Shown: piece after piece, positions 1 through 5,040 of the stretch
How the letters are laid out: each line of letters starts with the position of its first letter
Position numbering within the stretch: the stretch's first letter is position 1
NCBI GenBank assembly: GCA_944380945.1
Contig: CALWJG010000128.1
Location: 1 to 5,221 of the forward strand
Source of the DNA: an uncultured Agathobaculum sp.
GTDB lineage: Bacteria > Bacillota > Clostridia > Oscillospirales > Butyricicoccaceae
Reading direction: 5' to 3'
Length of the DNA stretch: 5,221 nt
Translations under genes and position numbers: made by a program
Notes under the pieces: generated by a model
What the model was told of the DNA's origin: nothing
Database searches by the model: none
What the model saw: only the letters and a program-made list of their open reading frames with translations

Positions 1-326
1 AGCGCGGACGCGCTCTGCTCAAGCGCTGTGACCGCCGCAGGCAGTGCGGCGGCATCCTCGATCAGGCCGAGCGGCCGGCCGTCGGCCAGCACCAGCGTGC
101 CCGCGCGCGTCAGCAGCGCGCCGGGCACAAAGAGCAGCGGCACAAATACCGCCAGCGCGCACAGGCCGCGTCGTCGGCCGATCTGCTCCGCCGCACCGGC
201 AAGGCGGGACCACAGCGGCAGATCGTAAATCGCGCAGATCAGCCGGTCGAGCAGCAGAATGGCCCGCACCAGCCCATACAGCAGGCTGACGAGCAGCCCG
301 CAGACAAAAGACAACAGATTTCGCAT
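1..326 (-). CDS. N-terminal part of a membrane protein, runs off the left edge (possibly an M23/G5-type cell-wall protein)
   Basis: The frame opens at ATG 326-324 and stays open to base 1, giving about 108 residues. The protein begins MRNLLSFVCGLL. It has a hydrophobic segment at about residues 4-26 and a second at about 55-72, with a short basic stretch (IGRRRG, 49-54) between them. After the second segment comes TLVLADGRPLGLIEDAAALP (77-96). This resembles the short 'VxxDGxxvGxvxd' units found after the membrane anchor in clostridial M23 peptidase or G5-domain proteins. That family suggestion is inference from a weak pattern, and the informative C-terminus is outside the window. Codons are GC-rich at the third position, as in the neighbours, which supports this frame over the overlapping ones. 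The start is uncertain: no ribosome site lies directly upstream of ATG 326, and the good one at 363-370 is better placed for an out-of-frame ATG at 357. The frame is open upstream to a stop at 410-408, but the only other candidate there is a TTG at 380-378, which precedes the ribosome site. Confidence 0.6.
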   Translation of the reverse strand, partial: MRNLLSFVCGLLVSLLYGLVRAILLLDRLICAIYDLPLWSRLAGAAEQIGRRRGLCALAVFVPLLFVPGALLTRAGTLVLADGRPLGLIEDAAALPAAVTALEQSASA

Positions 327-334
327 GACGGTAG

Positions 335-358
335 TATGGAGAGATTGTCCTCTCCATA
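335..358 (-). other. Perfect inverted repeat (hairpin) between ribosome site and start codon
   Basis: Bases 335-343 (tatggagag) pair perfectly with 350-358 (ctctccata), a 9-bp stem with a 6-base loop. It lies between the Shine-Dalgarno at 363-370 and the ATG at 326. In mRNA it would bury the out-of-frame ATG at 357 in the stem and bring the true start closer to the ribosome site. The repeat is seen directly; the role in translation is inference. Confidence 0.55.
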
Positions 359-362
359 TTCC

Positions 363-370
363 CCTCCTTT
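363..370 (-). promoter_or_regulatory. Strong Shine-Dalgarno, oddly placed for the gene at 326
   Basis: The minus strand reads AAAGGAGG here, a near-perfect anti-16S match. It lies 5 bases before an ATG at 357-355. That ATG opens a frame (MERTISPYYRHAKS...) which continues out of frame through the membrane-protein gene and looks like a high-GC shadow. The in-frame ATG at 326 is 36 bases away. If the hairpin at 335-358 forms, the effective gap shrinks to about 13 bases. The site itself is clear; which start it serves is not. Confidence 0.6.
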
Positions 371-371
371 C

Positions 372-407
372 GCTGTTCAAGGTTACAGTTTGGTAACAAA
401 GAACAGC
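372..407 (-). other. Imperfect 36-base dyad in the leader of the membrane-protein gene
   Basis: Outer arms gctgttc (372-378) and gaacagc (401-407) pair over 7 bp. Inner arms gttac (382-386) and gtaac (393-397) pair over 5 bp. They are separated by a symmetrical 3x3 internal loop and closed by a 6-base loop. It ends one base before the Shine-Dalgarno on the minus strand. It could be an RNA hairpin, a protein-binding dyad or a weak terminator for the gene at 463-1365. There is no proper T-run after it, so a terminator is the least likely. No clear promoter was found in 371-462. Confidence 0.4.
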
Positions 408-462
408 TTACGCAACGCAAGGGGCAAAGTCATGCGAAACCTGTCGCAGGATCATCAGAAAT

Positions 463-1365
463 TTATTTTTTTACCACGCTGCCCGTGAAATCCGTAGGGA
501 AAAAGCGCGGATCGAGCGGTTTTGCCTGATAATACCGGTCGAGCACTGCGCGCTGCAGCGAGACCGCGAGCGGCACGGCCGCATCGAACAGGTCGGTGAA
601 GGAATCCGTGCGCTCGACGCCGTCCGACAGCCAGGGGCGGTGCGTCAGGTTGGCGCAGTCCGCGGCGAGCGGCTCGGCCGGACGGATGAGCGAGGAGGCA
701 AGCCCGCTTTTGCCCGCGATGCGCTCCAGCCGGAGCAGACGGGTGCGCGTATGCGCGCCGCTGTGCGTCAGGCGGAGCAGGCGACGCATATCGTGGAACG
801 AGCGGTAGGCCGCCGCCGGGGCGAGGTGCACGCCGTAAGCCGTCCGCGCGGTGCGGGCGAGCACCCGGGCGAGCACGGTGCATTCCGGGGCCTTGGGGTC
901 GAGCAGGCGGTAGGCCTCGAACGAGGCGGGCGACGCGTCGATGTAATCGGCGATCATCACGCCGTCAATATCGCTTTCCACCAGCCGGCGGCGCGCCTCC
1001 GCCGAATATCCAGGCATGAACAGCGCCAGCCGGTCGGCCTGCGCCCGGATGAACGCGTGGGTGACGCGGTCGAGCGCGTAATTCGTGCAGAAGCCGAACA
1101 CATAGGCGAGCGCAGCGGTGCTGCGCTCCTGCACCGCGGCCGCGCACAGCGCTTCAAACAGCACGGCGGGCGGCTCGGTGCGCATGCGCTGCGCGAGCCG
1201 GTGCACCGGGCTGGGGAAGGGCAGGTGGTAGAGTGCGAGCGGCTCCGGACCCTGCGCGCCCCAGCGGTAGCCGGCGGGGCTGGCGGCGGCGATGCGCGCG
1301 GCGGACTCGCCTGTGACGCGCTGCACGGTCGCAGCAAAGATGTGGTGGGTGGCAAAAGACGGCAT
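463..1365 (-). CDS. Zinc-dependent phospholipase C-like protein with altered metal-ligand positions
   Basis: This 300-residue protein resembles bacterial zinc-dependent phospholipase C-like proteins (PF00882 type), which in classical members hydrolyse phospholipids using three zinc ions. Visible landmarks are MPSFATHHIF at the N-terminus (His7/His8), WGAQGPEP (35-42) and the helix AYVFGFCTNYALDRVTHAFI (87-106). In relatives these blocks usually read roughly 'GxxGPDxxxY' and 'GfxxHyaLDxxxHpyi'. Here the Asp is Glu41 and the first His of HxxxD is Asn95, while Asp99 and His103 remain, so classical zinc catalysis is in doubt. No signal peptide is seen, which suggests a cytoplasmic protein. The start at ATG 1365 has GGGAGG seven bases upstream. 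The longer open frame upstream has no ribosome site and crosses the control region. The gene is divergent from ychF, and 136 bp separate its stop from the next left-going gene. Family assignment is fairly secure; activity is not. Confidence 0.8.
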   Translation of the reverse strand: MPSFATHHIFAATVQRVTGESAARIAAASPAGYRWGAQGPEPLALYHLPFPSPVHRLAQRMRTEPPAVLFEALCAAAVQERSTAALAYVFGFCTNYALDRVTHAFIRAQADRLALFMPGYSAEARRRLVESDIDGVMIADYIDASPASFEAYRLLDPKAPECTVLARVLARTARTAYGVHLAPAAAYRSFHDMRRLLRLTHSGAHTRTRLLRLERIAGKSGLASSLIRPAEPLAADCANLTHRPWLSDGVERTDSFTDLFDAAVPLAVSLQRAVLDRYYQAKPLDPRFFPTDFTGSVVKK

Positions 1366-1401
1366 GGGGCATCCTCCCTTGGTGCAATAGGATATGGCAA
1401 T

Positions 1402-1407
1402 AGTATA
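1402..1407 (-). promoter_or_regulatory. Probable -10 box for the phospholipase-like gene
   Basis: The minus strand reads TATACT, 37 bases upstream of the start codon. The hexamer 17 bases further upstream (TGGCTT) is a poor -35, so the promoter may be weak or activator-dependent. The box is flanked by an inverted repeat gcaat (1397-1401) / attgc (1412-1416). A direct repeat gcaatag occurs at 1384-1390 and 1397-1403. A regulator site here is possible but unproven. Confidence 0.4.
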
Positions 1408-1433
1408 AGCCATTGCGCAGCAAAAAGCCAGAC

Positions 1434-1456
1434 CGGCGCGGGAAAAATCCGCGCCG
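1434..1456. other. GC-rich hairpin in the divergent intergenic region
   Basis: The arms cggcgcgg (1434-1441) and ccgcgccg (1449-1456) form a perfect 8-bp stem around the loop gaaaaat. It sits between the two divergent promoters, where no terminator is needed. On the minus strand it is followed after six bases by TTTTT, and on the plus strand by a looser GTGTTTT. It may insulate the two promoters or be a leftover terminator. Confidence 0.35.
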
Positions 1457-1481
1457 CAGTGTGTTTTCCCGCGCACAGCCG

Positions 1482-1510
1482 TTGCAAAAAGCCGAAGAAA
1501 GCGGTATACT
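1482..1510 (+). promoter_or_regulatory. Sigma-A-type promoter of ychF
   Basis: A -35 box TTGCAA (1482-1487) and a -10 box TATACT (1505-1510) are separated by exactly 17 bp. Transcription should begin near 1517, giving a leader of about 50 bases. The match and its position in front of ychF make this the most likely promoter of that gene. Confidence 0.75.
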
Positions 1511-1552
1511 GTTGAAAGAAAAAATCGGGAAACACGAATTCCCTTATCATTT

Positions 1553-1557
1553 GGAGG
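1553..1557 (+). promoter_or_regulatory. Ribosome site that decides the ychF start
   Basis: GGAGG lies one base before an ATG at 1559 and ten bases before an in-frame ATG at 1568. One base is too close for initiation, so 1568 is preferred. That start also gives the MKLGIVGLPNVGKS beginning expected of clostridial YchF. Confidence 0.75.
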
Positions 1558-1567
1558 AATGGCAAAC

Positions 1568-2671
1568 ATGAAACTCGGCATCGTCGGTCTGCCCAATGTC
1601 GGCAAGTCCACTTTGTTCAATGCGATCACCCAGGCGGGCGCGGAGAGCGCCAACTACCCCTTCTGCACGATCGACCCCAACGTCGGCATGGTCGCCGTGC
1701 CGGATGAGCGGCTCCAGCCGCTGACTGACCTGTACCACGCGAAAAAGACCACCCCGGCGGTGGTCGAGTTTGTGGATATCGCGGGTCTGGTGCGCGGCGC
1801 GAGCAAGGGCGAGGGCCTGGGCAACAAGTTCCTGTCCCACATCCGCGAGGTGGACGCGATCGTCCACGTCGTGCGCTGCTTTGATGATGATAACATCGTC
1901 CATGTCGAGGGTTCGGTCGATCCCGCGCGCGACATCGAGACCATCAACCTCGAGCTGATCCTCGCGGACATCGAGCATCTGGAGCGCCGTCTGGAGCGCA
2001 CCCGCAAGGCCGCCAAGGCGGACAAGAAGCTGAATAAGGACGTGGAGATCCTCGAGGCGCTCAAGGCGCATCTGGAGGAGGGCAAGACCGCCCGCACGTT
2101 CGAGGGCTTCGGCGAGGACGAGGACGTCATCCGTGTGGTGAACGAGAGCGACCTGCTCTCGGCCAAAAAGGTGATTTACGCCGCCAACATGGATGAGGCC
2201 GGCTTCACCGGAAACGACGCGGAAAACGCGCGGCTCAAGGCCGTGCAGGCGATCGCGGACGCGGAGGGCGCGATGGTGCTGCCCATCTGCGCCAAGCTCG
2301 AGGAGGACATCGCGGGCATGGAGCCGGAGGAGAAGGAGATGTTCCTGTCCGAGCTCGGCCTGCACGAGTCCGGTCTGGACCGCCTGATCAAGGTCTGCTA
2401 CGACCTGCTCGGCCTGATGAGCTACCTGACTGCGGGCGAGCAGGAAGTCCGCGCTTGGACGATCGAAAAGGGCACCAAGGCGCCGCAGGCGGCGGGCAAG
2501 ATCCACTCGGACTTTGAGCGCGGCTTCATCCGCGCCGAGGTCATCAATTACAAGGATCTGATCGAGCTGGGCTCGCTGGCGGCCGCGCGCGAAAAGGGCC
2601 TTGTCCGCTCGGAGGGCAAGGAATACGTCATGCAGGACGGCGACGTGGTGCTGTTCCGCTTCAACGTATAA
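1568..2671 (+). CDS. ychF: Redox-responsive Obg-family ATPase YchF (OLA1 homologue)
   Basis: YchF is a conserved cytoplasmic P-loop ATPase of the TRAFAC/Obg group. It associates with ribosomes and is implicated in translation control and stress responses, although its exact job is unsettled. The 367-residue protein is full length for the family. The G1 P-loop is GLPNVGKS (7-14) and the G3 motif is DIAG (70-73), followed by LVRGASKGEGLGNKFL. At the G4 position the protein has NMDE (207-210) instead of NKxD, the family hallmark that shifts specificity from GTP to ATP. A charged, lysine/arginine/glutamate-rich helical region at about 128-172 matches the family's coiled-coil insertion. The C-terminal TGS domain occupies about 283-366 and ends in the typical DGDVVLFRFNV. 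It is transcribed alone from the promoter at 1482-1510 and ends at the shared terminator at 2703-2732. All key motifs are intact. Confidence 0.97.
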   Translation: MKLGIVGLPNVGKSTLFNAITQAGAESANYPFCTIDPNVGMVAVPDERLQPLTDLYHAKKTTPAVVEFVDIAGLVRGASKGEGLGNKFLSHIREVDAIVHVVRCFDDDNIVHVEGSVDPARDIETINLELILADIEHLERRLERTRKAAKADKKLNKDVEILEALKAHLEEGKTARTFEGFGEDEDVIRVVNESDLLSAKKVIYAANMDEAGFTGNDAENARLKAVQAIADAEGAMVLPICAKLEEDIAGMEPEEKEMFLSELGLHESGLDRLIKVCYDLLGLMSYLTAGEQEVRAWTIEKGTKAPQAAGKIHSDFERGFIRAEVINYKDLIELGSLAAAREKGLVRSEGKEYVMQDGDVVLFRFNV

Positions 2672-2672
2672 T

Positions 2673-2684
2673 TTTCCCGGGAAA
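2673..2684. other. 12-bp perfect palindrome just after the ychF stop
   Basis: tttcccgggaaa is a perfect palindrome one base after the ychF stop codon. It has no loop and so would not make a stable RNA hairpin. It may be a binding site or chance. Confidence 0.25.
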
Positions 2685-2702
2685 TTACCGGCCATAATGC
2701 AA

Positions 2703-2732
2703 AAAGCGTGGATGCGTCTGCATCCACGCTTT
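2703..2732. terminator. Bidirectional intrinsic terminator between converging ychF and tetR
   Basis: The arms aaagcgtggatgc (2703-2715) and gcatccacgcttt (2720-2732) form a perfect 13-bp stem with the tetraloop gtct. It is flanked by A-rich sequence on the left (2701-2705) and T-rich sequence on the right (2730-2740), so it can stop transcription both ways. It lies 31 bases after the ychF stop and 23 bases after the tetR stop, exactly where two converging units need it. Confidence 0.9.
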
Positions 2733-2755
2733 TGTGTTTTCCTGCGTTTTTCCGG

Positions 2756-3394
2756 TCATTCCGGCAGCTGGCACGCGCGCAGCAGCCGGACGGCAAACGC
2801 GCGCGTGAGCGCGTAGACGGAATACGCCGTATGCTCGACCTGCGCCGCCTCCATGGCGGCCTTCTGCTTGTCGGTGTGCGAGGTATAGGGATAGACGCCG
2901 AACAGAAAGGGGAAAAAGGCGTAGACAAACGCCTGCACCTCGCCGGCGTCCATGCGCGGGAAAAACTTTTCCAGACAGCGGGTGACCGCGCGCAGCGCGG
3001 CCGCATACGCCTTTTTGAACGCCACCAGATTGTCCAGCCGGCAGTTGGTCTCCATGTCGTAGAGGTTCATGCTCATCAGTTTGAGCATGCAGCCGCGCTT
3101 TTCCAGCGTGCGGGCGAGCGCATCGGCAAAGCCGTCCGCGTCCAGCGCGTCGTGCTGCGTGCAGACAGTGTCAAGATCCGCGGCCCACGCCGCGTGCTCG
3201 CGCTCGAGCAGGGCGAGGAAGATCTCCTCCTTGGTCTGGAAATAGTTGTAGATCGAGGTGCGCGTGAACGAGGTTTTGGCCCCGATGTCGCGGATCGTGA
3301 TCTCCCGGAACCCCATCGTCTGATAGAGCAGCGCGCAGGCGTTGACGATCTCCTCTTTCCGCGCGTTGGTCAAGGCTTCCGAACCCTTGGGCAT
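2756..3394 (-). CDS. TetR/AcrR-family transcriptional regulator
   Basis: This 212-residue protein has the usual TetR architecture. An N-terminal three-helix DNA-binding domain covers about residues 10-56, with the helix-turn-helix spanning ITIRDIGAKTSFTRTSIYNY (32-51) and then F52, so the recognition helix TRTSIYNYF is at 44-52. An all-helical ligand and dimer domain follows. The C-terminal part (NLYDMETNCRLDNLVAFKK, then FFPFLFGVYPY) resembles a Firmicutes TetR subfamily, but its ligand cannot be read from sequence. The start at ATG 3394 is chosen because AGGAAG lies eight bases upstream. An upstream in-frame ATG at 3424 would add ten residues but has no ribosome site. The gene is last in a left-going run after DUF362 and flavodoxin genes, 70 bp below the flavodoxin stop, with no obvious promoter of its own. 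Autorepression through the two palindromes at 4917-4935 and 4963-4975 is the likely scheme, but is inference. Confidence 0.92.
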   Translation of the reverse strand: MPKGSEALTNARKEEIVNACALLYQTMGFREITIRDIGAKTSFTRTSIYNYFQTKEEIFLALLEREHAAWAADLDTVCTQHDALDADGFADALARTLEKRGCMLKLMSMNLYDMETNCRLDNLVAFKKAYAAALRAVTRCLEKFFPRMDAGEVQAFVYAFFPFLFGVYPYTSHTDKQKAAMEAAQVEHTAYSVYALTRAFAVRLLRACQLPE

Positions 3395-3413
3395 AACCGT
3401 TTCTTCCTTTCCG

Positions 3414-3437
3414 GCGGACCGCACCGGCGCGGCCCGC
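3414..3437 (-). other. Intercistronic hairpin before tetR
   Basis: gcggaccgc (3414-3422) pairs with gcggcccgc (3429-3437) over 9 bp, with one G-U pair on the minus-strand RNA and a 6-base loop. It lies between the flavodoxin stop and the tetR ribosome site. No T-run follows on the minus strand, so it should not terminate. It could alter the stability of upstream versus downstream mRNA or partly attenuate readthrough into tetR. Confidence 0.4.
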
Positions 3438-3464
3438 TGTTTGATCCCGGCCTGCGGTGTGCGC

Positions 3465-3935
3465 TCAGCCCTTCAGGACGCGCTGCGCCCAGTCCGCTGC
3501 GCCCGCGCCGTTCAGCAGCTGGCCCTTGGCCCAGCTGGCCGCGGGGCAGTGCGCCTGCAGGCTCTTTTCCGCCTTGCCGATGCCGCTGCCGCCCGAGGTG
3601 GCGAACGGGATCAGCGTCTTGCCGGAAAAATCGTAGCTCTCGAGGAAGGTGTCCACGATGCGCGGCTCGACATACCACCAGATCGGGAAGCCGATCAGCA
3701 CGGTGTCGTACTGCGCCATATCCTGCACGCCGCCGGCAATGGCCGGACGGCAGGCCGGGTCGTTCATCTCGATGGTGCTGCGGCTCTTTTTGTCCATCCA
3801 GTTCAGGTCGGCGTCGGTATAGGGCTCGGCCGGCTGGATCTCATACAGATCCGCGCCCGTGGCCGCGGCCATCTCCTTTGCCGCGCGGGCGGTCACGCCG
3901 CTCGCAGAAAAATAGGCGATCAATGCTTTTGCCAT
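3465..3935 (-). CDS. Flavodoxin family protein
   Basis: This 156-residue single-domain cytoplasmic protein should bind FMN and carry electrons or act as a small flavin reductase component. The phosphate-binding loop SASGVTAR (10-17) follows the first strand ALIAYF, as in flavodoxins ('SxTGxTxx'). The segment TVLIGFPIWWYVEPRIVDTF (78-97) carries the aromatic isoalloxazine-contact loop PIWWY. FATSGGSGIG (111-120) is the other flavin-side loop. This arrangement fits the Flavodoxin_4-type proteins common in Clostridia. There is no signal peptide or extra domain. The start at ATG 3935 has AAAGGAA about ten bases upstream. It begins 18 bases after the DUF362 stop, so the two are surely co-transcribed. 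A partner enzyme is not evident. The DUF362 neighbour suggests a shared redox role, but the substrate is unknown. Confidence 0.93.
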   Translation of the reverse strand: MAKALIAYFSASGVTARAAKEMAAATGADLYEIQPAEPYTDADLNWMDKKSRSTIEMNDPACRPAIAGGVQDMAQYDTVLIGFPIWWYVEPRIVDTFLESYDFSGKTLIPFATSGGSGIGKAEKSLQAHCPAASWAKGQLLNGAGAADWAQRVLKG

Positions 3936-3953
3936 GGTGGGATGCTTCCTTTC

Positions 3954-4844
3954 TTACCGTTCGATCAGCTCATATTCCCGGCTGCCCGCGCCCAGCGCGG
4001 CCGCCGCTTCGATGGTGTGGATGCCGTTGCGGCTGTTGACGCGCTCCATAAAGTGCGCCTTGCCCGGATCGTCCGACTGCATGACCAGATCGATGCACGC
4101 CTGATCGATGGCGACCGGGTCGAGCGAAGCGAGGATGCCGATGTCCTGCATGCAGGGGTCCTCGGCGACCATGCAGCAGTCGCAGTCGACCGACAGGTTT
4201 TTCATTACGTTGATGAACGCGATCTTGCCCTTGAAGTGCTCGGCCACGCTGTATGCCGCGTCCGCCATGGCCTCGGGGAAGGCCACCTTGTCCGCGTGCT
4301 GCTTCCAGGTCTCATAGCGGTCGTCGGTCTTGCCTGCCGAGTGGATGAGCGCCTTGCCCGCGCGGGACGCGCAGCCGATCGCCAGCTGCTTGAGCGCGCC
4401 GCCGTAACCGCCCATGGGGTGGCCCTTGAAGTGTGCCAGCACCAGCATGGAGTCATAGTTTTCGATGTTTTTGCCCAAAAGATTCTGCTTGAGCACCTTA
4501 CCGTTCGGGATGGGCCAGACCACGTCCGGGCCTTCGGCATCCATCAGGTCGACGGGGAAGTATTTGGTCCAGCCGTGCTCCTCGAGCAGCTTCAGGTGGG
4601 ATTCGGTGTTGTCGCGCACGCCGCCGGTAGCGTCGCCATAGGCGGTGTTGCATTCGACGATCGTGCCATGCACGTCCTCCACCATGGGCTTCCAGAATTC
4701 CGGATGCAGGAAGTTCTGGTTGCCCTTTTCGCCCGAGTGGACCTTGACCGCCACCTTGCCGGGCAGCGCAAGGCCGAGCGCGTGGTACAGCCGGACGACC
4801 GCCTCCGGGGTGATCTCACGGGTGAAATAGACCTTGGATTTCAT
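3954..4844 (-). CDS. DUF362 domain-containing protein without ferredoxin module
   Basis: This 296-residue protein matches the DUF362 family, whose biochemical function is not established. Recognisable blocks are KVAVKVHSGEKGNQNFL (30-46), HFKGHPMGGYGGALKQLAIG (138-157) and DCDCCM...DIGILASLDPVAIDQAC (220-250). The cysteine cluster Cys221, Cys223, Cys224 and Cys231 could bind metal. The classical CxxCxxCxxxCP 4Fe-4S motifs that many DUF362 proteins carry are absent. No signal peptide or membrane segment is seen. The start at ATG 4844 has a perfect AAGGAGG seven bases upstream. A longer frame reaches to 4976 but would translate through the promoter, so it is rejected. It is the first gene of the DUF362-flavodoxin-tetR run and sits directly under the promoter and operators at 4917-4976. 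A redox role is inferred only from the flavodoxin neighbour. Confidence 0.9.
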   Translation of the reverse strand: MKSKVYFTREITPEAVVRLYHALGLALPGKVAVKVHSGEKGNQNFLHPEFWKPMVEDVHGTIVECNTAYGDATGGVRDNTESHLKLLEEHGWTKYFPVDLMDAEGPDVVWPIPNGKVLKQNLLGKNIENYDSMLVLAHFKGHPMGGYGGALKQLAIGCASRAGKALIHSAGKTDDRYETWKQHADKVAFPEAMADAAYSVAEHFKGKIAFINVMKNLSVDCDCCMVAEDPCMQDIGILASLDPVAIDQACIDLVMQSDDPGKAHFMERVNSRNGIHTIEAAAALGAGSREYELIER

Positions 4845-4873
4845 GGGATTCCCTCCTTGGATCAGGGGTTTGA

Positions 4874-4895
4874 CGGCAGCGCTGCGGCGCTGCCG
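4874..4895 (-). other. GC-rich hairpin in the DUF362 leader
   Basis: cggcagcgc (4874-4882) and gcgctgccg (4887-4895) make a perfect 9-bp stem with a tetraloop, about 17 bases before the ribosome site on the mRNA. There is no following T-run, so it is not a terminator. It probably structures or protects the leader of about 97 bases. Confidence 0.4.
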
Positions 4896-4916
4896 CATGA
4901 CATACGTTCCGAAGGG

Positions 4917-4935
4917 TGCTGACACGGTGTCAGCA
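4917..4935. promoter_or_regulatory. Operator 1: 19-bp perfect palindrome downstream of the start site
   Basis: TGCTGACACGGTGTCAGCA has nine perfectly paired bases either side of a central G. It contains the core TGACACNGTGTCA also found in operator 2. It lies just after the predicted transcription start (about 4941), where a bound repressor would block clearance. Odd-length palindromes of this size are typical of TetR-family operators. Binding by the TetR protein encoded at 2756-3394 is inference. Confidence 0.75.
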
Positions 4936-4947
4936 TCCCTTATCATC

Positions 4948-4976
4948 ACTATACCACTGATCTGACACTGTGTCAA
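4948..4976 (-). promoter_or_regulatory. Near-consensus sigma-A promoter of the DUF362-flavodoxin-tetR operon
   Basis: The minus strand has TTGACA (4976-4971) and TATAGT (4953-4948) separated by exactly 17 bp. The predicted start is A at about 4941. The -35 box overlaps operator 2. Such a strong promoter framed by two palindromes is expected to be tightly repressed until an inducer is present. Confidence 0.88.
4963..4975. promoter_or_regulatory. Operator 2: 13-bp palindrome over the -35 box
   Basis: TGACACTGTGTCA is a perfect palindrome around a central T and shares the core of operator 1. It covers five of the six -35 bases, so an occupying repressor would exclude RNA polymerase. Its centre (4969) is 43 bp from that of operator 1 (4926), close to four helical turns, so both sites face the same side of the DNA. 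Confidence 0.78.
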
Positions 4977-5011
4977 TATAGCGGAGGGGAAAATTTTGCG
5001 GGCTGCGGCGC

Positions 5012-5040
5012 AAAAAAACTGCCCGAAACCGGGCGGGCAG
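5012..5040 (-). terminator. Intrinsic terminator on the minus strand
   Basis: On the minus strand CTGCCCG and CGGGCAG (5034-5040 and 5019-5025) form a 7-bp stem around an 8-base loop, followed at once by seven T residues (5018-5012). It lies upstream of the DUF362 promoter. It could back up the terminator at 5137-5170, or end a short RNA started near 5092. Confidence 0.7.

Noticed and set aside
640..1515. 291-codon plus-strand frame opposite the phospholipase-like gene
   Set aside because: It is an Arg/Ala/Gly-rich shadow frame that crosses the divergent promoter region.
1774..1824. DIAG and NMDE motifs of YchF as a possible defect of the GTPase motifs
   Set aside because: Departure from NKxD at G4 is normal for the YchF/OLA1 family and explains its ATP preference, so it is not an anomaly of this gene.
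1547..2695. 382-codon minus-strand frame opposite ychF
   Set aside because: It is a mirror of the conserved ychF codons and has no matching motifs of its own.
3161..3173. Third copy of the operator half-site (gtgtca at 3168-3173) inside tetR
   Set aside because: The other half does not match, and the bases encode an ordinary stretch of the protein (LDTVCTQ). It is probably chance.
2708..4039. 443-codon plus-strand frame opposite tetR and flavodoxin
   Set aside because: It starts inside the shared terminator stem and is antisense to two good genes; its second half is Arg/Ser/Pro/Ala-rich noise.
3342..4922. 526-codon open frame on the plus strand opposite the flavodoxin and DUF362 genes
   Set aside because: It is antisense to two well-recognised proteins, its composition (Arg, Ala, Gly, Val, His-rich) is typical of a high-GC mirror frame, and it has no family features. 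It also runs into the TetR start region.
4845..4976. N-terminal extension of the DUF362 protein starting at 4976
   Set aside because: The extension would be translated from the promoter itself, whose predicted start site is at about 4941. ATG 4844 has a perfect ribosome site and the normal family N-terminus.
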